Below are positions 43,043 through 54,978 of a stretch of DNA of 64,000 nucleotides, piece by piece; within the stretch, counting starts at the first letter, position 1, and the number at the start of each line of letters is the position of its first letter. Source of the DNA: Galeruca laticollis. Its lineage: Eukaryota > Arthropoda > Insecta > Coleoptera > Chrysomelidae. The translations under genes were made by a program, and so were the position numbers. The DNA lies in the NCBI GenBank assembly GCA_963921935.1, contig OY998185.1, forward strand, positions 52,777,717 to 52,841,716. The letters run 5' to 3'. The notes beneath the pieces are model-generated. The model was not told the DNA's origin, did no database searches, and saw only the letters and a list, made by a program, of their open reading frames with translations.

Positions 43043-45126
43043 CAGGGTGTCCCGGGACTAATGGGAAAAAAGTCAGGAGCGTATAATCTGAGCCAAAATA
43101 ATGTTAGTACTTCATATAAACTTTTTCTATTCAGGCCCTCGTTTTCGAGTTATAGGCCTCCAAAGTTTTAATTTTGAATTTGGTTTTTATTTTTATTTTT
43201 TGTACTAGTTATTTGATCTTTATAAAATTTACGGCAAAGCTATAATATACGTGTATGTTTATTTTGGTGAGGTAAACAGTTTTACAGTAGTGCCTTGAAG
43301 CCAGGGACGGACTACTCGCAATGGTTAGTGATCCAAAAATTTTGCAGGGATGGCACACCCTGTATGAAATTATCGAAATTCACTTCCCCACACATTAAGC
43401 TAACGAAAAGGTACTCCTGTTGGAATTGGATAAAATAATCCGTTTGGCTAATATTTACAGTTTTATTAATGCACTACGTACCAATTTACGCATTCACCAT
43501 TTTTATAAGTACACGAGGTAAAACTAACTTATTAATACGATGTCCAAGATGTACTTACAGTACTACAAAAAAATAATTTAACGATAGCAGAAAATAAAAA
43601 ACATTAACGACTTATTAATTGGAAAGTTGGTAAAAACTTTTGTTAAATGCAGTTGATAATGAACCATCAACGAGTTTACGAAAATTATCAAGAGAACATA
43701 ACGTCTCGAAATCAGTTGTTCATCGCATCCTAAAAGAACAGCTGTTATATCCTTTTCACATGAAAAAAGTACACAGTTTGACAGTGGCTGATTATCCTTC
43801 ACGACTTGAGTATAGCCAGTGGTTTCTGCGACAACAACAAGCAGACAATAATTAGTAACGTTCTCTTTACGAACGAATCCGGTTTCACCAGAGATGGAGT
43901 CATAAATTCAAACTAGGAGCCAGCATAGATTCATGGTTAAAGTTTGGGCAGGAATAGTTGGCAATCATTTGATAGGGCCATACTTTATTGACGGTACTTT
44001 GACCGGCCAGAGATATTTGGAGTTTTTCCAAAATGAGTTATGGAACCTGTTTGATGATGTGCTACTGCAAACTCGTAGGAATTTATGGTTCATGCATATT
44101 GGGGCCCCTCCTCATTTCAGTGTAGATGTACGACAGCATTTACACACAAGGTTTCCTAATAGATGGATTGGTCGTGGAGGCCCTTTTCAATGGCCACCGC
44201 GATCAGACGTTAATTCTATGGATTTCTTTCTCTAGGGTTATCTCAAAAATAAGGTATACGCAACACCTGTGCAAACAAGGCAAGATTTAATAGACAGAAT
44301 TGTGTTACACTGCAATGTTATTAGAAATAATGTGGGATTGCTCTTTCAAGTGCAAAGAAACAACCTTGGTAGACTTAGAATGTGCGTGGAAGTAGGAGAA
44401 GTTCATATTGAACATTTATTAGAATAACGTTAGTTTTTGTTGTTGTTTAGGAATTAGTTTTAGTCCAATGTTTTATAACTTGTGTTTTTTAGGTTTTCTT
44501 AATGATTTAATGATGCTGAGTTCGTAATTTTGATTAAAATCAACTAATTACGTTGTTTGGGTACCTATTTAATTCCCATTGAATAAGTTCTTAATGTTTT
44601 TATCATCTGCTATCATCAAATTATTTTTTTGTAGTACTGTAGGTAAATATTCGACATCGTATTAATAAGTTAGTTAAGTAAATTTGTACGTAGTGCATTA
44701 ATAAAACAGTAAATATTAGCCAAACGGCTTATTTTATCGAATTCCAGCAAGAGTACCTTTTCGTTAGCTTAATGTGTGGGGAAGTGAATTTCGATAATTT
44801 CATACAGGGTGTGCCATCCCTGCAAAAATTTTGGACCACTAACCATTGCGAGTAGTCCGTCCCTGGCTTCAAGGCACTACTATAAATCTGTTTACTTTTC
44901 CAACATAAACATACACGTACATTATAGCTTTGCCGTAAATTTTATAAAGATCAAATAACTAGTACAAAGAATAAAAATAAAAACCAAATTCAAAATTAAA
45001 ACTTTGGAGGCCTATAACTCGAAAACGAGGGCCTGCATAGAAAAAGTTTATATGAAGTACTTACATTATTTTGGCTCAGATTATACGCTCCTGACTTTTT
45101 TCCCATTAGTCCCGGGACACCCTGTA
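43041..45126 (+). mobile_element. Long-TIR mariner/IS630-superfamily element (DUF4817-type), 2.1 kb
   Basis: Ends are TACAGGGTGTCCCGGGACTA and its inverse, abutting TA runs. The inverted arms are long, about 43041-43625 and 44572-45126. The left arm has a stretch near 43505-43530 absent from the right. Each arm starts with a unit of about 320 bp that is itself bounded by TACAGGGTGT and ACACCCTGTA (43041-43364; 44812-45126). The transposase fills the space between the arms. Confidence 0.85.
43640..44427 (+). pseudogene. Mariner/IS630-superfamily transposase, N-terminal HTH lost, several stops
   Basis: Reads AVDNEPSTSLRKLSREHNVS and SVVHRILKEQLLYPFHMKK (second helix-turn-helix), YPSRLEYSQWFLRQQ, then in a changed frame LFTNESGFTRDGV, where the first catalytic aspartate of the usual FTDE is replaced by asparagine. 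A third frame gives VKVWAGIVGNHLIGPYF, MHIGAPPHFSVDVRQHL (the usual MHDGAP aspartate is isoleucine) and MDFFL followed by a TAG, then GYLKNKVYATPVQTRQDL to the end near 44427. Both catalytic substitutions and the stops make it inactive. The DUF4817-like leader present in the 19.8-kb copy was not found here. Confidence 0.8.
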
Positions 45127-45718
45127 TATATATATAATATATATTAAATGCAATTTTATAAATTCTATTTATAGATTCAGTAAGTAAAAACTGAGGTAAA
45201 GATATATTGTTTTCGCGAAATTCCCTTTTCATTAGTAATTCACACAAGACTCTCGTTTTCGAGAATCGCGCATGGTCTCGTCTCATTTTCGAGACGAGAC
45301 TCGAGAAGATACTCGGACCAGACGAGACGAGACTTTAGTTTGGTCTCGTCTCGAGTCTCGTGCATGAGGTATCGCATCTCGCGCGAGAGTCTCGCAGGTG
45401 AATATTTCTGAATGAACATCAATTTATTTTGATAAAAATTTATAAGCATAACACCAAGAATTGCTTTTAAAAGCCTTTGCCGGCGTTATCGGTTAACAGT
45501 AATCACTTTGTCTTTCTGAAGCGCGCCGCCGCCACCGTCTTTGAACCCTATTCCGACAATTTTGCGATATGTACGTGTCCTATCCTATTGTGATCGAATA
45601 AATCAAGATCATTATTGAAAATAAAAGTTTAAATTTCTTCCCAGTTTAGTTATTCGTTGTGGATAGTGGTAGTTGTTCGAATTTTTGAGCGTGTGGAATT
45701 GTGCCAAGTTAATTCAAA

Positions 45719-46177
45719 ATGAGCCGATTCAAGAGGAAAATGAGCGAACTTTTGACTTTAGAAGATGAATCAAATTCCGGTGATTTTTCTAGTGGAACTG
45801 AGGATATTTACATACCAGACAATGTTAGTTTGAGTGATAATGTGACTGAAAGTAAATTGTCGTCTTCGTTAAATAGCAGTCGCTCTTCGTCTCGCATGCA
45901 AATACAAAACGACTCTTACAAAAGCAAATTCGATACTTATTTGAACATTGAATTGAAAGGGACAAATCGAAATAAATTAGCCAGGTGCAGAATATGTTTA
46001 AATTCGAAGGAAATTAAAATGTCACGGGGAAATACTAGTGGATTAAGAAAACACCTACGCAGAAAACATCCAAACGCATATTTCGAAATATATCCAAATG
46101 AACAAAATCAACCGGCAAGAGCAAGTACTTCCAGACTCACTGTTCCCGAAATGTTTGCTGCGAATTCTCAATTGAAG
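45719..46177 (+). CDS. hAT transposase exon 1 with BED zinc finger
   Basis: ATG at 45719 opens 153 codons to a donor GAAG|GTAAGC at 46177/46178. A Ser-rich acidic leader (residues 1-75) precedes the BED finger: SKFDTYLNIE, then CRICLNSKEIKMSRGN and LRKHLRRKHP, giving CxxC and HxxxxH. This exon supplies DNA binding. Its phase matches the next exon at 49500 exactly. Reading through the donor gives a further 40 residues without domain character, so splicing is the better model. Confidence 0.8.
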
Positions 46178-46351
46178 GTAAGCTGTTGGACCACAAAATC
46201 TGCAACTTTTACAAGTTTAACAAGCCACAGCAAGCGCCGCGTGAATAGTCTTTCTAATACCTATCAATTTCATTTGATACGCCGACATCTCATTTAAATG
46301 ATGATTTATAACTTTACTGCCAAAGATTATGCATTTTGCCGCACGTCAATA

Positions 46352-46608
46352 GGTTTGTTCTCACACGAGTTTCAAACCATCAGAAATAGTCAGGATTCTG
46401 CGCAATACATTTCTCCGCGTTCATACATAAGTTTCTGATTGTTTGAAAACAGCTGAACGTTGGACAGTTGGAAAACCATTAGTCAAACCTGTGTGAACAT
46501 CGTCCAGCTGTTTTCAAACAATCAGAAACTTATGTATGAACGCGGAGAAATGTATTGCGCAGAATCCTGACTGTTTCTGATGGTTTGTGACTCCTGTGAG
46601 AACAAACC
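46352..46608. mobile_element. Harbinger-type MITE, 257 bp, near-perfect hairpin
   Basis: Ends GGTTTGTTCTCACA and its inverse; the arms (about 110 bp) fold onto each other across nearly the whole element. The subterminal GCGCAGAATCCTGACTGT (46557-46574) recurs in the 4.4-kb PIF/Harbinger at 24329-24346, and the termini share GGTTTGTTC, so it is a likely non-autonomous relative. Flanks are AATA and TTAA; no exact target repeat. It lies in the hAT intron. Confidence 0.75.
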
Positions 46609-47291
46609 TTAATGTCTACGTGGATCGCGGAGATTCCTTTCAATTTATACGAGTTGTTGCAATAGTTGATAATGAATGAACTATATTCAAGAAATATTAA
46701 AATACAGCGTGGATCAAATTGGGCTTACATGTATTGTTATTTTAAAACTATAAGACATAGATAATGTGAGAATCGGCTATACGGTACAATATTTTCTAAA
46801 TTTTAGCCATTTAGATTTTGATATACAGTGTGCTCAAAATGGATTGATATATTGCGATCTCGGAAAGTGTAATGTGAGAGATAGGAGACCGAGTAAATGG
46901 AAGAAGCTTTAGACAATTTACTTAGTAATATTAAATGGCGCTTGCTGCGTGATTTTAGAGATTTTTGTTTTTAGATACTTAGAAAAAACTAAAAAGGTGC
47001 ATTTTCGAAAAGGCCCACAACTCACAACGTTTCGGTTTTTTCAGAACCATCATTAACTTTCATTTTTTAAATATGGGCCTGGATTGTTATTCCACACTTT
47101 AGGTGCGGTTGGTTTTTTTAGTGATTGCAATTTTCGCCAGCCATACTGACTACTACCACTATACTAAAAAGCAGAAAATAGAGAGTAGAGAAAGAACCAT
47201 TCATGCATCAATTATCTATTGCATTACACAAATTGTGTCATTTCGCAGGTGGTTACATAAATAAATATTTTGACACTGACAACCAAAATAT
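46609..47291. other. hAT intron sequence, no gene seen
   Basis: AT-rich intron remainder between the MITE and the gypsy LTR. No recognisable coding or repeat content. Confidence 0.4.
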
Positions 47292-47779
47292 TGTTACGAA
47301 ACAGCAACCTGGTATAGTCCCTAAAACCGACCCTGCCTAAGCCAGGTATAATAGTTAAAATTATTGCGGATACGCAGTTATAAAAAACTGTTTACGATTG
47401 AGACTATCTTATCTAGAACTGGTTTTTGTGACCAAAGTTATCTAGAAAAGGCCAGAAAAATTATTTGTGTGTATAAGCCGCAGTCCGGAATTCTCTAGTA
47501 CAAAAGGCACTAGTATATAAGGGGACTGATCAGGAAGAGTTAGTTAGTTTATAATTTGACATCGTGAGTTAAACAGTAAATAAGTGAATATAAAGTGTTT
47601 ATATAAATTAGTTTGAGTGAATATACAGTTAATATAAATTAATAATTAAGTGATTAGTTAAGTATATATAAATTAAGTGTTAGTGAGTTAGTGTTTAAAT
47701 AAATTAGTAAGTAGCCATACCGTGTGTTTAAAATTTATCCCACCCGTTTATTGTTTAAATAAATAACAAAAACATTACA
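47292..47779 (+). repeat. Gypsy 5' LTR, 488 bp
   Basis: Starts TGTTACGAAACAGC and ends ACATTACA. Relative to the 366-bp LTR of copy 1 it has about 100 extra bases between GAGACTATC and CACTAGTATATAAGGGG (47409-47510), just upstream of the TATA element; the rest aligns closely. Whether this is a gain here or a loss in copy 1 cannot be told from two copies. Confidence 0.85.
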
Positions 47780-47823
47780 TTGGTGTCAGGTGTGGGGTAA
47801 TATAAATAAATTGCTACGCAAAA

Positions 47824-49110
47824 ATGGCCAAGAGACTATGTGACCTCAAAGTGGCGGAACTAAGAGCAGAATTGGAAGATCGTGAGTTGGAAACGTCCGG
47901 TAAGAAAAGCGAATTAGTAGAACGACTTAAAGTGGCACTGGAAAATGACGGTTTTGATCCAGAAACAGTTCTATTCAATGACGAGGCTTCCACCTTAATC
48001 TCGTCAATTTCTGCTAACATGGACAAGAAGATTTCTGCCATGGACGAGAAGATTTCTGCCATGGAAGGGAAACTTTCAACGAATGTGAAAAACGATATTT
48101 CTGCTATGAAGAATGATATTTCTAGAGATATCTTATCATTGAAAAATGATATTGCTGCTGAAGTCGAGAATAAAATTTCGTTTCTAAAATCAGACTTGGA
48201 GAATAAGATTACAACGATGGAAAATCAGATGGACGAGAAAATCAAGGAGTTATAGACAAAGATTGCCGATTTAAGAACACAAGATACTTCAGCAGAAGAA
48301 AAGAAGATCGAGATCTGCAAGCGAGAAACACAACCCAAGACAGATAATATTGGCAGTTTTACCCGAGTCAAGGCCCCACCCAACGTTCGATGGAAAGATG
48401 TCGTGGACCAATTACGTAAAACAGTTCGAAGCAGCCGCTAGAGTGAATAATTGGTCCGATAAGGAGAAAGCAGTGAACCTAACTATAGCGCTTCGGGGAG
48501 ATGCCTTAGATGTACTTCAGACGATACCGCTTGAAGAAACGGATGACTTCGAGCTGCTGAAGAAGAGGTTGGACATGCGATACGGTCACGAACACCTAGA
48601 ACATTTGTACCAGTCCCAGCTGAAGAACCGAAGGCAGAAACGTGACGAACCCCTTCAAGATTATGAAATGGATATTGCCCGACTAGTTCTATTTGCTTAT
48701 CCGTCAGCACCAGAGAACAAGATGGAATTTCTGGGCATCCAGGTCTTTATTTATGGCTTACGTGACCCCGATATGCAGAAGACGCTTCGTTTAGCCCATC
48801 CGAAAACATTAGTTGACGCATTGACTGCTGCTCTTGAATATGAAGCAGCCACGATGGCTTCGGGATACAACAAAGATAGGACCATACAGGAAGAAGGTGA
48901 CGATGACAGATTTGACCAGATCGTCAACTTGTTGAAAGGTATGGTAGACAAGAAGCCGAAGAAAATCAGGTGCTGTAATTGTGGCGAGCTAGAGCATGCA
49001 CGCAGTTCGTGTAAGCGTCCTACGACTCCTGTAAACCAAGAACCTCTTAAATGCAAAGCAGCCAAGAAAGGCTCGCGGTACAACAAAGGTAGAACCATGC
49101 AGGAAGAAGA
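47824..49110 (+). pseudogene. Gypsy gag, broken
   Basis: Same protein as the 34.7-36.1 kb gag: SAP-like start, shorter coiled coil (the tandem ENKITTIDEKI run is not expanded here), an in-frame TAG at 48253-48255, a few-base insertion near 48378 that shifts frame, then the gag domain and a knuckle reading CCNCGELEHARSSC, where the Trp and Gly of copy 1 are changed. After the knuckle a second copy of the RYNKGRTMQEEDN segment appears (about 49070-49115), an internal duplication of 48870-48905. Confidence 0.85.
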
Positions 49111-49499
49111 TAACGATTTCCTTTGTTTTTCATTTGACGCAAAAAAGTTACTGAGCTTTTTCATAGACCTTAACACGTTCTACAACTTTTGTATTCAACA
49201 TTTTTCTCTAAATCGTACATTAAAACATTTATTTCACAAATTTACTAGAAATTTTTTTGTTTCTGATTTGATGCCAAAATGTTACTTTGGTTTTTTGTAC
49301 ATCTCAAAACAATCTATTACTTTTGTATCTAATTTTTTATTTTGGATTTTATGCAAAAATGTTACTGAAATAAGCCTGTCCAATTGGTCCTGTGCCATTG
49401 GGATTTTTTTATTATACTTTCGTGGCAAAGAATATTGTATGATACATTTGTTAAAAGAGATTCAAAAGGTCTTATCAAATTACATATTATTATTTTCAG

Positions 49500-50419
49500 A
49501 CTACATCAGGCAAACCAAAAAAGGATCATTTTCACTTGGTGATTGTTGATTGGATGGCAAAAAAATATTTACCATTTAATTTATTCCATCACGAAGATAC
49601 TCAAAAATTTTTTATAGAAATATCTGGAAAGGAATTTCCAAAAAAGGATAAATTGAGAAGATTAGCAATGTTACGATTCGACTGCCTAAAGCAAAAAATG
49701 ACCGACATGTTGACAAATATTTCTTCAAAATTATCATTTACTATAGACAGCTGGACATTTTATAGATGACAATTGGGAATTGCAATTGATCGCTCTAGAT
49801 TTTGTTCCTGCCCATGGAAAACATACAGGAAAAGACATCGCTCTCACATTTTTCAAATGTGTAGACGCTAAAGGCTTGATCTACAAACTTCAAGGAATAA
49901 CAATGGATAATGCCTCAGAAAATACAACTTTTATTGAAGAACTTCAGGAACTTATTCCCGATTTAAACGTAGAGGACTGCCATTTTCGATGTTTTGGACA
50001 TGTGATTAATTTGGCCGTGCAAGATTTATTTCACTTCTTGAAACTGAATTCTGAGGCAAATGAAGAATTGAGTGATGATAGTGTCGATGAGGAAGCCGAA
50101 GTGGATGAAATTGAAGATAATTCTAATGCACTATGTAAAATACGTTCTATCTTTTCGAAAATTAAACGGTCAGATCAACTTTTAATTAAGTTCCGAAGTG
50201 CGTGCGAGGCAACTGGTAATTCTCGCCAATTAACACGTGTTGGATGTGCCTAGACGCTGGAATTCCAGTAATGGTATGTTGAAAGTAGCTCTTGAAGCTA
50301 GATATGGACTTGGTGTACTGTGTCAAAATGTTGCTGATTTAAAACAATATTCTCTTATGGACAATGAATGGATTCTGCTAGAAGAAATGCATAAATTACT
50401 AGACAACTTTCAAATTCTT
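49500..50419 (+). pseudogene. hAT transposase exon 2, catalytic region, broken
   Basis: After acceptor TTTTCAG (49499) the frame reads HLVIVDWMAKKYLPFNLF and KLSFTIDSWTF, the first catalytic aspartate region of hAT. A shift near 49770 moves to QLIALDFVPAHGKHTGKDIA, ITMDNASENTTF (second aspartate) and CFGHVINLAVQDLF, and another near 50237 to RRWNSSNGMLKVALEAR. It then stops at the CCCACTA-ended insertion. At least two frameshifts; joins exon 1 in phase. Confidence 0.82.
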
Positions 50420-50881
50420 CCCACTATGCAAATAAATATTACAGTTATGTTAATTCAACATCACATTGTAATAATGTTCTTCCTTTTTTTCCTCTTGTTT
50501 TCATCACATGCACATCTATACAACCGCATATGCCCAGCTTGTGGCTGTTAACTTTTGTGATGTTTCAACTTAACTTCTCAGCAATGTTAAAGCGCTGCCT
50601 TTTTACATTACTGTGATGTTACTAGAACTTCCTCAAAAGGAAGTCTTTATAACGAACTAAAAACAACATTTCTGTTATATTCTGAAATGCCTTTTAATTT
50701 CTCGACAATGTTAATGCAATGTCTAAAAAATAACATCTTATCAATGATCTAAATGAGACATATCAAAAACAATACAGTGTATTATCTTAGATGTTGTATT
50801 GATATTACTTAAACCTCTAAATAACATACCTCAAACATTCTAGATGAAATCCTATAGATGTTTCTGTGCCTAATCAGCAAA

Positions 50882-51879
50882 TACAGGGTGAACAACTGAG
50901 AACGCCGGCTGTCTGCCATATTTCAAAAAATAATCATGGTACAACTTTAAAAAAGTACCTTCAAGAAAATGACCCGTAAAAATAGCTGGAAAATATTTTT
51001 GAGTTTCTAAAATATCTGCTATGGGGTGGAATGAACACTTAAAAACATAATACTGTGATTATCTCCAAAAAAGACATACCAAAGCTATCCTAGAAATACA
51101 ATTTTTGATATATTGATGAGATTATGAAAAAATGTAGACAGGGACTTTTTGTCCTTATTCTTCACATAAGGGGTGGGGGAAGGCTCAACCTAAAAAACAA
51201 ATGTCGTAACACTTTTTTGTTTTTAAATCGATATCAATGTTTTTGGCGTCATTTAAGAGTTTTTCCCTTTAATAAGATATATGCTTAAGAAAAATAACAA
51301 AATTGGAAAATTTTGTCAACGCTATGTGAAAAAGTCGACAATTTTCCCATTTTCTCGTAAATTTCAAATGTAATGAGACATTTTTTAAATTCTGAGGAAA
51401 AGGGATTTACGTTATCAGATATAAAAATTAAAAAAATGCTTCAATTTACTTTTGAAATTTCTGAGTGAATACAAAATTATCTAATTTTGTTATCCATCTT
51501 ATTAAACAGAAAAACTCTTTTAAATGCAGCTAAAATGCTTAATATCGGTTAAAAAACGAAAAAGTTATACATTTGTTCATAAGTTTGTACCTTCCCCACC
51601 CATTATTTGAAGGATAATGGCAAAAAATCTCCTTAATTATATTTATTAATAATCTCATCAAGATTTCAAAAATTGTATTTTTAGGACACCTTTAATATGT
51701 TTTTTTGAAGTATTATGTTTTCGAGTGTTCATTCCACCCCTAGCGGATATTTTAGAGACTGCAAAATATTTTCCAGCAATTTTTCAGTATCACTTACCTA
51801 AAGGTAATTTTTTTGAAAGTTGTACCATGATTCTTTTCTGAGATGTGGCCTACAGTCGTTCTTAGTTGTTCACCCTGTA
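50882..51879. mobile_element. Palindromic MITE, 1 kb, TACAGGGTG ends
   Basis: TACAGGGTGAACAACT at the left and its inverse at the right, with the two halves (about 490 bp each) diverged inverted copies throughout. The terminal TACAGGGTG matches the ends of the two DUF4817-type elements, which suggests mobilisation by a related transposase (inference). Non-coding. Confidence 0.7.
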
Positions 51880-54219
51880 CATTTAAAATAAACTAGCAAA
51901 AAAAGCAATAAAGGATTCACTTTTAATGAACAGTACTGTAAATTTGAAAAAACAGGTACAAAATTAAAAAAAATATATCTTGTCCAGGAATCCAACATAA
52001 AAGAAATAAAATTGTGTAAGCATATTACATAACAAGTGTGGAAAGTGGAAACTATTGAACGCATTCAGTGAAAGCAAAGAACAAAAAAGGGTATATTAAT
52101 CTGTAGTTGCCATAATACAACATACTTTGAAACTGAATTAATAAAGTTTAACGGATACACATACATTACAACTAGTTTACAGAAAATTTATTAGAATAGT
52201 TTTTTAATGATATTAAAACTAATAAAAAATTTACACCATAAATATTTTATGAAACATTACGTTAAATCAACAGAAATCCAATCTGATTAAAGAAAATTCT
52301 ATCGTTTACTTACGATTACTTTTTCTTACGTAAGAGTCGCTGTTTCGAGTGCCTCAACCATTCCATAACGTACACTTCAAAATAATTATCTGTGAAACAT
52401 TTAAAGGTGTTCTGAACAGCAGGTAATAAAACAATTACTTTAGATCAAATTGTGCCCATGGAGACCTTTGATCGATCATCATAAACTACATCAAACTTGA
52501 TTTTCAGCCAATTGACTGGGACCCATTTTCCACAATGTACATGCGGTGCTCTTCAAAGGAATAACAACATATTTTATTTCGAGAAGTAACTTTTCATGAT
52601 TTACCTTCTATTACATGCCTCACTCCATTTGCAGGTAAATTCAGATGTGCCATGAAAATTCATACTTCTTTCCTGTATAAAATAATATACTATTCTCATC
52701 TTGTTATTTTCATCCTGGAACATATTGTATATTAACATCGTGGAATTGTAACTTAATGAAAACTAAGCATTATTAATACACTGTATACAAAAAATCTACT
52801 TATGAAGAAGAGATATGAACACATTATCAAGTTAAATGAGTTTGTAATTAATTGTATCCAATTGAGTATCCAATAGATGTGTTTCTACAATAATAAATAA
52901 TTTAATTATGTTTGTTGATTGGAGCATTCAGTGTATTTTCAAATGGAAATGAGCTTTTCAACTGAAATTTCTGTTTTTAAAGTCTTAAACAGTCTCTAAT
53001 TGTTCACAAGAATTGTTAGTATTAATGTTAACATTTTCTAAACCTACAATACTATATTGATGGCTATGACTGCTACTACAAAATCTAGAACTAGAGATAC
53101 TCGATTCAATATTTTTTGAACTGTATAATAAAATATCTGTATCAGACTATCTGAAATAGTTATTCCCCTTTCTTTACATAATTACCAACTATTTGTTTTT
53201 TATTTTATTTACGTAAGTAGCTTCTGAAACATCTTGAACATTGAAAATATTTTCTTCTAGATTCAACTCTCTGCCAACATATGGACATGTTTTATTATTA
53301 ATAATAATATCTACCCTATTGCAATATTAAGTTTTTTGTATGGTATAATGCATATCTATGATTTAAAATAATTTGAATCGTTTTTAAAATATACTTACTA
53401 ACTAAAATATTTTAAAAATTGAAAAAACCGTTATTTTGTAAACTCTATTATATAATGTTAGTGTACAATTCCGCTACTTGGAATTTCAATGTACAATAGC
53501 CGATTAAAGTCTTGAATGAGTTTTATTAATTATGATTTTGGAATAGGTACTTACTGATAACAGCTGTTGCTCGTCCATTATAACAAGAATTATAACTAAT
53601 CATAGAAACTGAAGCTAAGTAGGAACTAACGAAAACGAAGACCACTTTATTCAAGTACTTGCAACAAATGTGCTTCCTGCAAATAAAATATAACACAAAA
53701 CTGAAAACCATCCGCCATTTCATGCTTGTCATTTGTTTCCACAGATAATGTTCGTTCATCAGTTCTTCTTCTGGTTTCTTCTTTTTTATGTTACCGTGAT
53801 GTTTAATATGAGACATTACTGAGAGTTTTATGAACTAACATCGTAAAGAAGTAATCACACTAAAAATTATTTCGAAAGATGTGAAAGTAACTGCAACATG
53901 TGATCATCTTAGAAACATGTTAATATGTAATATTACAGTAACGTTCTGTATGTGATATTAGTGAGAAGTATACAAATTAACATCGTATGAATGTTTCCTA
54001 TACGAAGTTGCTAAAAAGAAGTTCATAGGATGTGTATGTAACTGCGAATTCAAATATTATTGTGTACATCAAAAATATGTTTTATTTACATGACATGGAT
54101 GTTAATAGAGTTGGTAATAAAATTAAGACATCTAGGAGATATCTTATCAACGTTTTAAATAAACATCACGAAAATTCTCTAAAAATACATCACAAAAAAG
54201 ACTTGTTATGTTTCTTGTT
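51880..54219. other. Interior of the CCCACTA element, no gene seen
   Basis: AT-rich with no transposase-like frame on either strand. The short minus-strand frame at 53526-53816 has a hydrophobic stretch but no family features. The right subterminal 400 bases repeat ACATC/AACATGT words. Confidence 0.4.
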
Positions 54220-54226
54220 TAGTGGG

Positions 54227-54978
54227 TTTCCAAAAAGCTCGGAGGAGAGAAGTACGTCACATTACCTATGGTGGTTGTATGTATCAATATACTAATAGAT
54301 AATATTGAGAACAAAATATTTAAATGGGACCAAAAGGTAGATTGAACCGCTGTCGAAGAGCAGCTTATTGTTAATTTTCAGGCTGCGAGAGACAAAATAT
54401 TAAAGCATTATCGTAAAGCTAATTGGATTTATGCTGCAGTTTTAATTCTCGATCCGCTCCATAAGCTAGAAGCGTTTGATATGACAATATGGGGCCAAGA
54501 ATTAAAAGATACTTCGATTCAGAAATTTAAAGGTATATACAAAGCCTATTTTAATCAATCAGAAGATTCAGAAGGACAATGTCCGAAAAAAACGGCGGCG
54601 AGGGAACGAGAAGATTCTGGACCGGAAAAGTCAGATTTTTTAGTTGATTTTGATGTTTTGTATGCAGTATACCCTACGCATGCAGAAGGAGAATGGATGC
54701 AGGAGCTTCAAAAATATTATTCTATGCCTCGATGTTATAAAGAAACAGATATACTACAATGGTGGAAAATGCATGCTTCTGAATTTCCTATTCTAAGTTT
54801 AATGGCACGAGATCTCTTAAGCATACCGGCTACTTCAGTCCCGGCGGAAAGATTATTCTCACGTGCTGCATTAACTATAAGAAAACATTGAAATCGCCTC
54901 AACAATGAATCTGCACGATGTTTGTTATGTCTAAACGACTGGGTGAAAAACAAAAACATTTGCAACCGAGAAGGCTAA
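54227..54978 (+). pseudogene. hAT transposase C-terminal region with dimerisation domain
   Basis: Resumes with KKLGGEKYVTLPMVVV, then DKILKHYRKANWIYAAVLIL and DPLHKLEAFD, and ends in the hAT C-terminal dimerisation motif: WWKMHASEFPILSLMARDLL, IPATSVPAERLFSRA (catalytic glutamate region) and, after an in-frame TGA at 54889, NRLNNESARCLLCLNDW to a stop at 54976. Another stop interrupts KWDQKVD near 54335. Inactive. Confidence 0.85.

Larger units (their letters stand above)
47292..49410 (+). mobile_element. Ty3/gypsy copy 2, internally deleted, 3' LTR absent
   Basis: Plus-strand relative of copy 1: 5' LTR (47292-47779), primer-site-like TTGGTGTCAG, and gag (47824 to about 49100), then a direct jump to 3' non-coding sequence. 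All of pol is missing. The 3' end consists of imperfect repeats (near 49122, 49250 and 49335) of a motif found once at the end of copy 1, and finishes in the same stem-forming motif with a T-run at about 49410. Sits in the hAT intron. Confidence 0.8.
50420..54226. mobile_element. CCCACTA-ended DNA element, 3.8 kb, superfamily unsettled
   Basis: Ends CCCACTATGCAAATAAA and, inverted, CCCACTAAACAAGAAAC agree in CCCACTA--CAA-AAA. Deleting 50420-54226 together with one flanking TT leaves the hAT frame continuous (...FQIL then SKKLGGEKY), which fixes the boundaries and suggests a 2-bp target duplication. Both subterminal regions are rich in ACATCAC/AACAT words. CACTA-like ends point to the CMC group, but no transposase was found, so this is inference. 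It contains a 1-kb palindrome at 50882-51879. Confidence 0.6.

Noticed and set aside
50420..54226. Helitron or Transib identity for the CCCACTA element
   Set aside because: Ends are inverted repeats, which excludes Helitron; flanks do not show the 5-bp duplication of Transib.
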